Under the pieces are notes generated by a model. It searched no databases, was not told the origin of the DNA, and saw only the letters and a program-made list of their open reading frames with translations. A program made the position numbers and the translations under genes. Source: Ustulina deusta (taxonomy: Eukaryota > Ascomycota > Sordariomycetes > Xylariales > Xylariaceae). From it: 64,000 nucleotides of DNA. The DNA lies in assembly GCA_023159155.1 (NCBI GenBank), contig JAJNNX010000047.1, positions 62,001-126,000 of the forward strand. Reading direction: 5' to 3'. Positions 50,301-61,719 of this stretch are shown here, piece by piece; position 1 is the first letter of the stretch; each line of letters begins with the position of its first letter.

Positions 50301-50731
50301 ATAGAGCAGATAATATTAGCTGTGTCGATGAGTTGCATTGCTTCCTTTCTTTGTTTCCATTTGTCCTCTGTTTTGGGGATGAGCCGGACGAATCCGGAGA
50401 GTGCATTTTCTTATGGTAGGATAGGCAGTTTGACTTGGGACGTGGGTGTTTTGACTTGAATGATTATGGACTCGCTCGGTAGCCTAAGGCTGGGATCGGT
50501 TGCAGCAGGGGTTGAGTTCGAGCGCAATCGCGTGACCTTATTTCTGGCGGCCCTGAGTTCGCTTTTAAGATAAGCAATATATTTATCCTTGGAGCCAGAA
50601 AATTCGTTAATACGTGTACGCCTTGTCTTACTTGTTGGCCTTATTGTGCTAATAGAACGCAAGTGGTTGAAAATGCCTGTGCCCGAGGATAGCCATTTCA
50701 AATTCGGCCGGCCCTCGAGGGCCAGCTTAAT
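47342..50731 (-). pseudogene. Same-frame upstream extension of the TPR relic, unknown domains
   Basis: The minus-strand open segments 50701-50411, 49945-49706, 49645-49211, 48916-48683 and 47917-47615 all fall in the frame of the TPR segment, and the sequence between them reads through with scattered TAG/TAA and few TGA stops. Segments include a charged stretch KYIAYLKSELRAARNKVTRL, a Pro/Lys linker PKRRKIDQTPGMGKECQNK, a hydrophobic-polar run LVADDLKFNSMQVILRSGAL, and a basic RLRKKARADSTLGNKVRRKA. No family is recognised. This could be the N-terminal two thirds of one protein of about 1,500 residues, or two adjacent genes in one frame. Around 47920-48100 the sequence is GC-richer and may be a gene boundary. 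Confidence 0.5.
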
Positions 50732-51363
50732 CTAGTCTAGTGCAGTCTTGATTTACCTGGGAACGTATACTAAACCCCAGCCAATCCATGCGTGTATGCG
50801 TTGACCCCACAGATGGGACCCATTCTTGCAAGTCCTTTAGAAGCTATTGTCATAATCGGAACTCTCTGCGTATGACCAAGCATAACATACTACTGAAACC
50901 CTAGATCTGTGATTCAAACTATATGATAAGCTCTACCCCCCTTTATTATTTCTGTTTCTTGCAAGTGTTGCTTGCCATGTCTAGTCTTGATGTGGCGGTT
51001 GACTGTATTATAGCGTACTGGTGACCTTGGAACCTAGGAGAGGGCCTAGTCAACTTGCCAAGTCTGCCATGCCAGCGAAACAGCAATCTCGGAACAAAAA
51101 TATGCCCCCCTTTGATTGATTAGTTACTACAGTCGATCGATCTTGGCCTTGTTGCTGTTTAATATAAAAGTCTACGTGATAGCAAAATTGCATTTTGATC
51201 ATAGTATATGCAGCCTCCTTTCTTGGGCCAACTGCTACCCTGTTTTATGCAATTTTACCCCTTTAGCCCCTTTTTAACCTCTTACTACTAGTACTTTTCT
51301 TGGTGTTCGAACTCAGTATATACCACCCTCCTCTGCTTATACACACCCCCCGGGCTTCTAGAC
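50732..51363. other. Intergenic spacer, probable promoter side of Ras-like copy 2
   Basis: Ordinary composition. 51170-51330 resembles the region upstream of Ras-like copy 1 (42040-42180), for example AAAATTGCATTTTGAT with AAAGTTGCACTTTTAT, and CTTGGGCCAACTGCTAC with CTTGGTCGACCGCTAC. The duplicated unit therefore includes upstream DNA as well as the coding part. Confidence 0.5.
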
Positions 51364-51378
51364 ATGGCCTGGAATATT

Positions 51379-52045
51379 ATGCAGTTCTAGCTGCCGATTC
51401 GCCGAATAGTGGTACTTGGGGGCTGCCGTGTTAGAAAGACAGCAGTGACCAAGCAGCTATGCTTCCCACAATTTGTTTAGAAGGTGTGTTCTATTTTGCT
51501 TATTCTTTTGAATTATCTAACTGTTCTCTTAGATTGGATAGTGTAATTATGCTATTGGATAATTATTCCAAATAATTGTTATTGATAATGATTCATATAT
51601 ACTGCAAGTTCTTGACACGGTTAGCCCAACAGACTCGGAGGGCTATAGGGACCTAGCTGGTTGGATTCGAAAGAGTGATAGCGCAGTTCTGGTGTACGAC
51701 GTTACGTCGCGAGCATCTTTCGACATAATTGAGTTGCTATTCAACGAAGTTCTTAAGGCAAAAAGCTGGGACACTCCAAATACTATAGCATTGACCAGAA
51801 CAATATGTCCTATTTTAATAATGGGGAACAAGAGTGACAAGGAGGCTTATAGAGGCGTATTGCCTAAAGAAGGACGTCATCTTGCAGAGAGACTTGGCTA
51901 TATGTTTATTGATACCTTGGCAAAGAACAATAAATATGTTTTAGAGTCTATCTCTAGAGTAGTCGAAGTAACCGTTGGATTGGAATCTATCTGGACATTA
52001 TTTCTAGATATAGATAGTAGGCATGGCTGCTGCACACTTATGTGA
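51379..52045 (+). pseudogene. Ras-like small GTPase pseudogene, copy 2
   Basis: The ATG at 51379 aligns with the start of copy 1 (a further in-frame ATG lies at 51364). The P-loop reads VVLGGCRVRKTAVTKQL, with the invariant Gly changed to Arg. A clean intron at 51484-51532 has GTGTGT at its start, a CTAAC-like branch sequence and TTAG at its end. Then follow IIVIDND, QVLDTVSP in the switch II place, AVLVYDVTSRASF, the intact G4 motif GNKSDKE, and FIDTLAKNN, where the family SAK is LAK. The C-terminus GCCTLM is an intact prenylation-type CaaX box. Four TAG/TAA stops precede 51600; the last 117 codons are open. Not functional as read. Confidence 0.85.
51484..51532 (+). other. Intron of Ras-like copy 2
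   Basis: 49 bp with GT...AG ends and a TCTAAC branch-like element about 12 bases before the acceptor, a normal size for filamentous ascomycetes. Removing it joins the P-loop exon to the switch exon in phase 0. Confidence 0.7.
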
Positions 52046-52262
52046 TTATTAGACTTGGAGGGCTATTATGTCTGTTGCCTAGGTGCCTAACTTATACGAG
52101 GCTGTCCAATTAATAGAACCTTGTGCAATTGTAATTCTATCTCATCTTTTTATATTTCTCCTGTTACGAACCAACAATAGAACGGCTTGTTAGGAGGCCA
52201 AGGGTGACCGAAGGGCCCAATGAGGGGCACTGAGCTGGACTAGGAGACAAGCCACAGCACAG

Positions 52263-52345
52263 GCGCCCAATACAGACACGGGATCCCGTGTATATAATAT
52301 TTCATAGGATCCCGTGTGGATTATATAAGTACTAGCTGCCACAAC
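52263..52345 (+). repeat. Left terminal inverted repeat of the MULE
   Basis: 83 bp, GCGCCCAATACAGACA... to ...GCTGCCACAAC. It is the inverse complement of 55110-55192; the differences I can see are all transitions. Inside it the 14-bp palindrome CACGGGATCCCGTG (52277-52290) recurs as CATAGGATCCCGTG (52303-52316). Paired sites like this are plausible transposase-binding sites (inference). Confidence 0.92.
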
Positions 52346-52959
52346 CTTGGGCAGCTGCTATAATTGCCTATAACTATCACCCGTACTTATTATTTTTAGC
52401 TATTGATATATTTTACGATTATTAATATATTAGGATATAATGTTATTATTAAAAAAACTAAGTAGTAGAAGTTATCTAGTAAAATTAAACGCTTTTTATT
52501 ATTTGTTAGAATATAAAGACTGCTGCTTTTGATTATTTTTTTTGATCCTCCTCTAGATATTACTTATACTTCTCCTCCCGGGATTTAACAGGTTTTTAGT
52601 ATATAGAACTTTAACACGTTTATCCTTTGCCCTATCCTAGTTTAGATAGGCTATTTTTTTTTTTGTCTATTCTTTTGACCCTGTTGAATCGGTATAGCGT
52701 TTCCCTATCTAACTATAACCAAGGCACTATTCGAAGCTTTGTTCGTTATATTACGCTAGTACCCCAATCGCTTTTCGGTACTATTGGTTAGTTTTAATGC
52801 TCTTATGTGGCTGGGCTTTATACTAAGCCTTTTTTGCATTAACGTATTTTTAATAGATAGCTTACGGGTTATTATATCTTATAAGCGGGCTAGACAAGCG
52901 TAGTGGACTTAATAGGGCAGACAGTAAAGACAATAATGCTATAACAGTTATATTATCGG

Positions 52960-53160
52960 CAACTTTAGCAGTAGTACGAGCAGTGCTAGTAGATATTATA
53001 ATAGCTTTTGTAGCTTTAATAGCGGCTATATTAGCAGAAGCTTTTGTAATAGCTTCCGCAGCTATACTAATAGTAGTACTAATAGTAGTTGTAGTAGTAT
53101 TTGCAGCGGCAGTAGTTTTAATAGTTGTATTAGTTGCTGCTATAGCAGCCGCTGCTAGCA
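52960..53160 (-). other. Low-complexity triplet tract within the MULE
   Basis: A run of GTA/GCA/GTT-type triplets gives an Ala/Thr/Ile-rich frame on the minus strand and an Ala/Val/Ile-rich frame on the plus strand, both open for that reason alone. A third minus frame is Gln/Leu-rich (QQLIQLLKLL), which could come from an original Gln-rich tail of the transposase in which CAA codons were altered. I do not call either open frame a gene. Confidence 0.5.
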
Positions 53161-53879
53161 ATTCTGCGTGGCGTAAGGGGCATGCTTTCGAGGTTATTAT
53201 ATGGCTTGGTTCTTAGCAACAGCTACACCTTGCTAGCGCTTGTGGCTGTAGTCCCGCTTTAACTACTTCAAAGCTGCTGGGCTCTTGTTGTATATTTGAT
53301 TATGGGATTTTCGAATTGGCTATAATTGTATTAATTTATTGACAAAGCTCTAGAAAAATCTAGGGTGTTCTATTGCGTTATAAGTGCTAATATAAATGGA
53401 AATCTTTTAGTTGGAGCGGTTGATTATTTTTTAATAAGGTCTAGAGCGTATAAATACATGGAAATCCTTAACTTCAAGTAAAAGCGCTTATATACTGTGG
53501 CAAAATAGGTGGGTTTTTTTTTGCTAATAGTTTTTATTAATTATTGACTTTCCGGAAAGCTTTATGTAATACCTAACCGTATATAATACTATATAAAAAT
53601 CTATTAAGGTTAATAGGTGTTTATATTTGTTGCTGGGCTTAGTTAGCTTTTAACTCGGAAAGCTAGTTAAATAAAGCGTACTTAATAGTTTTCTAAGCTT
53701 TGAAAAGATCTAATGTTAATATTTTTAGATAAGTTTTTACTAGCTTATAAATACTTTTTATATATAAAGTAACCACGTTATTAAAATAATAATACTAATT
53801 GACCTAAGCTTTAATAAGCTTTTTTTTATAGCTATTTAACTATATAGTTTTAATATATATAACTTGATTACTATAATTA

Positions 53880-54460
53880 AAAAAATACTTTGTTTTAAAT
53901 TCTTATATATATTGATCGAATATTTTTTTGTTTAGTGATTAAATAATAGAATGCTATAATTAGTAAAACTTATTCCAAGCTTTTGTTCCTTTGTTCTAGC
54001 GCATAAAGGTAGGCTAGCAATATTGGAGTACTGCTTTATTAGTATACTAAAGGTATAGTAGTAAAAGTAAAGCTGGGAAACAAATAGTAACAGCGTTAAT
54101 ATATACTAAACAACGGTTTGTTAGAATTATAGACGGGAGCTAAGCTTTGTAATGCTTATATATTGACTTTAGCCGGTATAAAGCCTAAAGGTAATCTCTT
54201 TCTGCCTTTCTGCTAAAGAATGCAAAACTGATATAAAAGGACCGCTAGTAAGCATTAATTCCAATTATATCTAGCAAAAGTATGCTATATTTATTTGTTT
54301 TATAAGTACAATCTAATATTAGGATATCTAGGTATGCTTGGAAGTATATTATTGATTTGGGGTAGGCAAATAGAACAGCTATAACTTGGCTATCCGGATC
54401 TGTTTAGAATTGATTTTAGAAGCTTTTTTGAAATAGCTGATCCGTAAAAGCTTGTATTAT
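53880..54460 (-). pseudogene. MULE transposase relic
   Basis: The minus strand reads VIAVLFAYPKSIIYFQAYLD, then ILILDCTYKTNKYSILLLDI with the first catalytic Asp in LDCTYKTN, then ISFAFFSRKAERDYL. Further on, LPSIILTNRCLVYINAVTIC is in the place of the family's (V)TDRE-ALMNA block, whose catalytic Asp is Asn here. YTNKAVLQYC follows where the family has a Cys/His region. Short stops interrupt the frame. MULE transposases cut and paste DNA by a DDE mechanism; this copy is inactive. Upstream N-terminal and downstream SWIM-type parts are not recognisable. Confidence 0.82.
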
Positions 54461-55109
54461 ACTTTAGCCCGTATAGACCTTTTGTTTAGCAGTTGTAATC
54501 CTATTATAGATATTTTGCTATATTGCTATTATATTATAGTGCTAGCGTATATATGTCCTAATCTTTTTAGGAGCAATACTAGTATTAGTAAGGCTAGTAA
54601 GAACAGAACTTTCTTCTATAGATAGTACTTGGTGTGCTAGGTGGGCTATAGGGTGTAGGCTTGGGTTGTGGTTATGAATAGAAAACCGTTTATTAGCTCG
54701 ATGTTTTATAGTCCAAGTAGCCTTATTTAATAACTTTTTAGCATAGATTGAAAATAGGCAGCTGGTTCTTTAAATAGTTGTTTTTTGCTGCTGTTCTTTT
54801 GGTATACTAGGAGGCCGGGAAAAGCGGTTATATGAGTATGTGATTGTTAATTTACTGCTGTTCTCCTTTGTTGACCTCCTAGTTATAAAAGCGTAACCCT
54901 TTGGGGCTGCCTACGTGTTAATCGCCTGAAGGCAGCCCGTAAATTATAATTGCCTTTAGGGGGTAGACAATTATTTGGAAACGAAAGCATTGTTGACTGA
55001 AGTCCGATTTGGCTATATTATAACTGAAAAATGAAGTTGTGTTTATTTGTGTAGAAATCCTACGCGTTGCGTTTATATTTTAATTGACAACTGCTAGTAG
55101 ATGTTGCTA

Positions 55110-55192
55110 GTTGTGGCAGCTGGTGCTTATATAATCTACATGGGATCCCGTGAAATATTATATATACGGGATCCTATGTCTGTATTGGGCGC
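55110..55192 (-). repeat. Right terminal inverted repeat of the MULE
   Basis: 83 bp, GTTGTGGCAGCTGGTGC... to ...CTGTATTGGGCGC. It is the inverse complement of the left repeat. Here the palindromic sites are the reciprocal mutated forms: the outer one is altered and the inner one (CACGGGATCCCATG read outward-in) is nearly whole. Confidence 0.92.
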
Positions 55193-57130
55193 TTGCAAAG
55201 ACGAGTGAGCCTAGTAAGAACAAGAAACATGCTTGTTTGTCTTACGGGGGAAAGATAGACAAGCAAGGTGAGCAGTCGATATAGGAGTAAAAAAAGGACT
55301 ATCTATATAATAATAAGTATTTCTTATATAATTAGTCTGTCTTTATTTTATTATTTAATCTTAAGTTTATACTAAACTTTTAAAATAAAGGTAGTAATTT
55401 GTTTAATAATCTTTAGTAATAATTATATAGTTTATACCCCAATTTACTATGCTTAAATAATAACTAAGGCTTTTTGTTTTATAAATCTTAGCTTAATAAG
55501 CTATATTTATAGCTAAATACTAAATCTTTTATATTTTTATAAAAAAAATACTACTTTAAAAGCTATTTATATATTAATAATTAATTAGCCTATAGTTATA
55601 ATCAAAGCTATACTATTTTTAAGTTACTATATTATAATAAATATAGCTAAAATATTTAGTATAAATAATTTATTTATATTTTTGGCCTACCTACTTTTTT
55701 TTTATTTTGTTTTAGATTAGGTACTATATATAGTTAGCTTTAGTAACTTTTAAAGCTAGAAAGTTTATAAAAACTATTTAGCTAAAATTAAACTTTGCAA
55801 AAATTGCTATATAAATATATAACCTAGGCTATAAAAATAAAAATAAATAAAACCTCTATTCTTTTTTAATAAGCAAAACTTAAATCTTTTTTAGCTTTAG
55901 CGTAAATTATATTAATTTATAAAAATTAAAGCTTTACGTCTAGCTGTATTATTATTAATTTAATATATACTTAGAAAAAAAGGAAGGTTTATATTGTGCT
56001 ATTTAAAACAAAAAGCTTATTTAGTTTTAAAATTAAAAAAAACCTAAAAAGACTATAAGTTAGCAAAAAAAAAAACTTTAAAATAAAAAAACTCTATAAA
56101 AATAAGTTTAAAACATATATTTATAAAATTAATTAATTGCTTTAGGTTAGATATATTCCTAGTTTTTTATTATAAAGTATATTATAATATATAAAAATAA
56201 TTATAAAAACTAACCATATAGTTCTAGTAGTTCTAGTATGTTTTTTTTTTAATCTATTTTTGTTATAATTCTAGCTATAACCTAGACTATTACAAAGCAA
56301 GTTTAGTAATCTAACCTTTATTACCTCTACTACTACTGCTATACTTTTTGTGCTATATTTTTCTATATTAGCTAATATAACTATTATACTATAACATTTA
56401 TTATAGTAATTATAATAATAATAAAAAATAAAACTAAACCTGATTATTTTCTAAATACCTTTAATTATTTTAAAATTATTTCTTAAGGTTCTATTTTTAA
56501 AAAAAATAATACTAGTATTAATAAAAAAGCAATAATATAAACTATTATATAATATATTAAAGCTCTGCTATATAGCAACCGCTTAGAACTTAAAAACCTA
56601 TTAATTATTTTATTTTTGTTTTGTATTCCTAGAAATAGCTTAACTATATAATCAGATCTTTTTAAAAAATATTATAACATTTATTTGTTTTATAAATCAA
56701 GTATATAAAACTAATATAATTAATTTTTATTAGTAATGCTTTTTATTTAGCAGTAAAGCGTTTAGTATTTTAAAACAAGATTTAATAAACTTTAAAGCTT
56801 ATAATATTTAATTGCTTTATTTAAATATATTATATTTTTGCTTTAGTAATTAATATTTTATAAACTTTAATTTTTAAAAATATAAAAGTTTTAAATATTT
56901 TAGCTAGCTTATAAAACAATTAAAATATTAAAAAATAAATAAAATAAAAGCTAATATGCTATAACATATTTTAAAAAAAAAAAAAAATATTAAGTATATA
57001 TTATATAATCTTTTGTAGGTTATTCTTGCGTATTTAACTAAGGTTAAACAAAATGTTCTTATTCCGAGCTAGCTGACCCGAGCCCAAAGCGTCCTCCTCC
57101 TAAAAGCGTTAATGCTGTTACGTTGTGCGA
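55193..57130. other. AT-rich RIP-degraded block
   Basis: A short GC-richer edge (55193-55290) is followed by stop-saturated TA-rich sequence to about 57040. No LTR, TIR or coding family could be identified. Confidence 0.45.
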
Positions 57131-57320
57131 CCTGGGCTAACTGCCGGTCAAAAGGTTAAATAAGTTAGTCGATTTAAGGAGTCCTTTTAAAAATAATAAT
57201 ATTATTATAACGCTTAAACAGGGCTAGTTTTTGGCCAAAAGGTTAGATAAACTAGCTAACCCGAAGAGCCCTTTTAACGCTATAGATATTATTGTACTGT
57301 TTAACCCGGCTAGCTTTTAA
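57131..57320 (+). repeat. Tandem repeat, unit about 87 bp, two full units and a partial third
   Basis: The units start at TGGGCTAACTGCC (57133), AGGGCTAGTTTTTGG (57220) and CCGGCTAGCTTTT (57306). Shared blocks are GG(T/C)CAAAAGGTTA(A/G)ATAA, GAG(T/C)CC(T/C)TTTTAA and TTTAA(A/C)C. Differences are mostly transitions. It forms a GC-richer patch inside an AT-rich block. Confidence 0.75.
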
Positions 57321-57330
57321 AAAAAAAAAT

Positions 57331-58630
57331 AAGAATAAACTACCGGATCTGAAATTTAATATCTAGCTAGTTTTAGTGTTGTACTAAAACAATTGTTTTT
57401 TTTTTATTTTGTTAATTTTTGTTAAAATAGGACTTATATTTTAAGTGGATAATAGTAACTAAAGTAGTAGTATATAAGTACTGCTAAGTAGTTTAAAAAT
57501 AAGCCGAAAGCTAGAAATATTATAGTTTGATCTAAAACAAAAAATAACTAAATATATTTCTGTCCGGGGTATAAAAAAAAAGTAAATAATAAAATTATAT
57601 TTATAAAACTTTTTATGTTTTATAGTAATAAAATATTGAAAATTTATATTTTTTGTTATAACTTTATTAAAATACTAAGTTTTAATAATACTTTAAAAAA
57701 ATATTAAAGTATGCTAAGCTACCCTGCTATATTAAAAAGAAACATAAATATTTTAAAAAAAGCGACCAGATAAATTATATACTTTATAAAGCATTAGAAT
57801 TATTTTAGCTTAGGGCTATGTTAGATATTTATTATTGTTTAATAGTTAGTAATTTTATTAGGTTAAATAAAGCAGGTCTGCTAGGTTTATATATAATATT
57901 AATATATTAAAAAATAAGCTATAAAAACCAAAAATTAAAAAATTATAAGCTTTATAATATAATAGTAACGCTTAAAGCTATAAAACTTTTTTCTTTTTTT
58001 TTAATTGCATATTTATAAATTATAAGCAATAATATAAAATAAAATATTAATAAATAATAAAATATATAATATATAATACTTAATATAAAACTATAAAAAA
58101 TATATTTATATTTATTTTAGATTATATAATAGTTAATTATTAATAAAGTAAGCAAAGTTACTACTTATTTTTAGATTTAAGCTAGTTGTTATAAAAATAG
58201 TAATAAAAAATATATAATAATAGATATAGATTAACTATTTAATAAAAAAACTTTAGATTTTCTTTTTCTAGATTTAGTAATCCGGCGGCTATATTAAGAT
58301 TGCTTAGCTTATATACTGAAAAAACGGTCTAGTATTTGAAATAAAATAACCTAAAGCGTTTAATAATAATTCTTTAGTACTAAAAAATATAGAGCTGTAG
58401 TAGTTAAAAGCTAGTCTTTGCTAGCTAAACATATTTTTTAAATAAGCAAAAATTTTTTATAAAATAGGCCCGATCTTTTTAAAAAAAATAGAATTTTATA
58501 TACTTATAATCTATATTTATATTATTTTTATTACTTATAATAATAAGCCTAACTAATATTATATATATTAAATAAAATATTTATTAAAAAACTAAAAAAC
58601 TAATACTACTTAAATATAAAATAATACTAT
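57331..58630. other. AT-rich RIP-degraded block, insertion site of Copia copy 2
   Basis: No recognisable coding family. The five bases before the Copia LTR are ACTAT; the matching target duplication would lie beyond the window. Confidence 0.4.
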
Positions 58631-58917
58631 TGTTAGAATAACTAGTATTAGTTATAATTATATTGTGCACCCGCGTATTGCACGGGTAAACAGATATCTT
58701 TGTACAGAGACTATTAGTTGTAGGAACTTTATTTTTTTTTATTGTTTTAGCTTGTACGCTAGCAAAATTCTTTTTTTAAAAGGAATTCTGTTTTATACAA
58801 AATATTTTTTTTTTTTTTTTTTTTAGTACAAAATTTAGATATAGTATAATATAGTATATTCTATTAATGCATATTTATTTGCTTTTATATATAATATTAT
58901 ATATAGCCTATTTAATA
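58631..58917 (+). repeat. 5' LTR of Copia copy 2
   Basis: 287 bp, TGTTAGAATAACTAG to TTTAATA. Its outer part is the best preserved of the three LTRs (TGTGCACCCGCGTATTGCACG). Confidence 0.92.
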
Positions 58918-59167
58918 CTAATTAGTAGTTACTAAAGTACTTTTAACCTAACTACAAAAGTACTACAAATTAGTAAAAATAAAAATAAAGCTAAGCTTTC
59001 TATAAACAAAAAAGACTTTATATTATACTTTATTTTTTTATTATATAATAATTATTTTTTTTAACTAGTTAATATATATCGTTCGAAAATAAAGCAAATA
59101 TAACTTTTTTTTTTAAACCAACAGAATATTTGTTTGTTATATAAAAAAAAAAAAATCTATTTTTTTA

Positions 59168-59440
59168 TTGTATAATATAACCTTTTTTTTCGGACTAACA
59201 AGGTATTATACAAAAAAAAAAAAAATAATACATAACTATACTACTTTTAACCACATTATTATACAACAGCTAAACAAACTTTTTAACCCTCCCCCCTTTT
59301 ACCTCACTATAGCACAAAAAGCACTAAGCACTTCAGCAAAATCTACTAAGTCACGCTTAAACTTCATATATAAAAAACTTGCCAAAAATATTAATATTAA
59401 TACAAAAACCGTACAAAACTATATTAATTTTAATTTTTAA
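59168..59440 (+). pseudogene. Surviving open frame of 90 codons near the 5' end of Copia copy 2
   Basis: The frame includes STSAKSTKSRLNFIYKKLAK and NTKTVQNYI, and lies about 250 bp downstream of the LTR, before any recognisable gag. The same segment exists in copy A near 5930-6190 with extra stops. The Lys-rich, helix-like sequence could be the start of gag or a separate small leader product. Its first 35 residues are low complexity from T-runs and A-runs and are probably not coding. A 60-codon minus-strand frame over 59357-59539 is a shadow. Confidence 0.35.
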
Positions 59441-61719
59441 AACAAAAACTTTAATAAATTTTATATAAATAAAATTATAATAAATATATAGTTTGCTTAC
59501 TAATTTATTAAATATTAAAACATAAAAAAGTCCGAACAACTATTTTAAAAAATAAATAGCAGATTATTTCTATATAATGTATTAAAATATATATATAAAG
59601 TTTATAATAATAATTAAAAAAAAAAACATATAAAAACTAATCAAAAAAAATATAGTTTATAAATAACTTATTACAATTATATAAAACAAATTTAAAATTA
59701 TTAAATCTTAAAGATTTCTAACCTAAACAGCCCAAATATTTATTATATAACAACTATTAATCTTTTTTATACCTAGTTAACAACTCCAAGCTACCCCCTA
59801 AAAAACCCTTCAGCCTACCCTAACTTTTTAACCTATCATATAAACAGAACTAAGACCAAAAATCAAACAACTAGAACCTATATAGCCTAAACTAATACCT
59901 ATTTAAAATATATAATTCTAACCCTACAAAAACTAGAACCCTAAGCATATATAACTAATTATAAAAGCCTAGCATATACTAAAAATAATATATAATTATA
60001 TATTAAAAATAAGCTATAAACCAAACTTTTAACTAATATATAAATATTCTATAGTTTATAACCCCTTTTAAACCCTTATACTATAAACATACCTTTATAT
60101 AACACTAGAACTTATATTAAACGGCCCTTTTTTAGATTTATTTCCTATAAAAAACATATAAAACAAACTATTTTTGTTTAAAAAATATACTACTTTTTTA
60201 AAAACATAAAAAAAAAAAAAAAACTATATAAGCCGTTTATATAACTTACTTTATAATAAAGCATGCTTATTTATAAACACTTATTAATAATTTAAAATAA
60301 TAAAAAACTAATACTATGCTATATTCCTAAACATTTTAAAAAACTTTGCAAAAAAATATTATATATACTATATTAAACCAAAAAAAACATAATATAAGAT
60401 CTATTATATAATAAATAATTATTTTAATAATAATATAAACTATAACTAGTACTAAGCCAACTAGACTTTAATTATGTTTATATAAATAAAATAAAAAAAC
60501 CTAAAATTAGTACTACATAAAGTACTAAAACTTATAATTAATAAACTTATAAAAATATAGCAAGCATTTAGTATAAACTACTAAAAAAAAATCTAATTAA
60601 ATATAATTATTATATAAATATATTAAAAAGTACCTAAACTAGCTATAGCACTTATATTCTAAAAACTAATATATAAAAGTTTTTTTTCTAACTTTTAAGC
60701 ATATATTTAGATAGTAATAAACAATATACTAAAGTATTTCATATAAAAAGATAATAATGCCTATTTTATTAATAAGAGATATAACCAAAGTTATTATATA
60801 AAAGGCTACTAACTTAGATTTTCTAGATTATTAAACAAGCTAAACATATAATAAAACTACTTAAAAGACCAGAACTTTAAAAATAACCATATAAACAAAA
60901 AATGCTTTATATACTAAAAAAAAAAATATTAGTTAATAAAATATACTTTTTAAGAATAAGCTTCTATAAAAAGCTAATATTTTAACTTGTACAAAATAAT
61001 ATATAATATTAAACCTATACCTAAAAAATTCTCAATATATCTAACAAAATATAAAAAATACCTAAAGTTAGACAAAAATAATAAAAACATAAACAAAAAA
61101 TTTAAAAGCTAGTCTACCTAATTTTTTATAAATAATATATTTATATATTATATAACTAGAAAAAATATTTAGAACTATAAGACGGACGTCCTATCTAACT
61201 AGTTCACTTTAAATAACTAGTATTATACAAAATACTAAAACAAACTATAAAATATAAGCGCTTTAAACTACTTAATAATAAAGAAAGTACAACTAAAAAC
61301 CTATATTAAATTATATTTTTGTATAAAAATTAACTAAATACTAAGAACTATACATATTAGGTTCAGTAGTAATAATATAATTTTAGCTATAAATACTATA
61401 TAAATAAAAAATACCCTTGGTACAACAATATACTATATTCTAAATAGCCTAACACTATTTTTATTTTTTTTAAAGAATACCGATCGCTTATAAATATACT
61501 TTAATAATATAAAAGATATTATTACACAAAAAAACAGCAAGACTATTTTTATTATATATAAATAGGAATACTTATTTTTTAATATTAAACCGCATAAAAT
61601 TAGCATATTTTTTATAAAAATAGAACTATAATAGTTTTACTGCTGATTTAGATACCTTTATATAAAAAGACTATATAAAATGCTTAGTTGTATAAAATAT
61701 AATATTAACTATTTAATTT

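Larger units (their letters stand above)
52263..55192 (-). mobile_element. MULE (Mutator-like) DNA transposon
   Basis: 2,930 bp bounded by 83-bp terminal inverted repeats (52263-52345 and 55110-55192). Between them the minus strand contains a decayed MULE transposase (about 53880-54460). I could not find a convincing 8-10 bp target duplication at these ends, so the outer limits may be off by some bases, or the duplication has decayed. The element is less AT-rich than the LTR elements, suggesting milder or shorter exposure to RIP. Confidence 0.88.

Noticed and set aside
52862..53216. Opposing Ala/Thr-rich and Ala/Val/Ile-rich open frames
   Set aside because: Both arise from one triplet-repeat tract inside the MULE; low complexity explains their openness.
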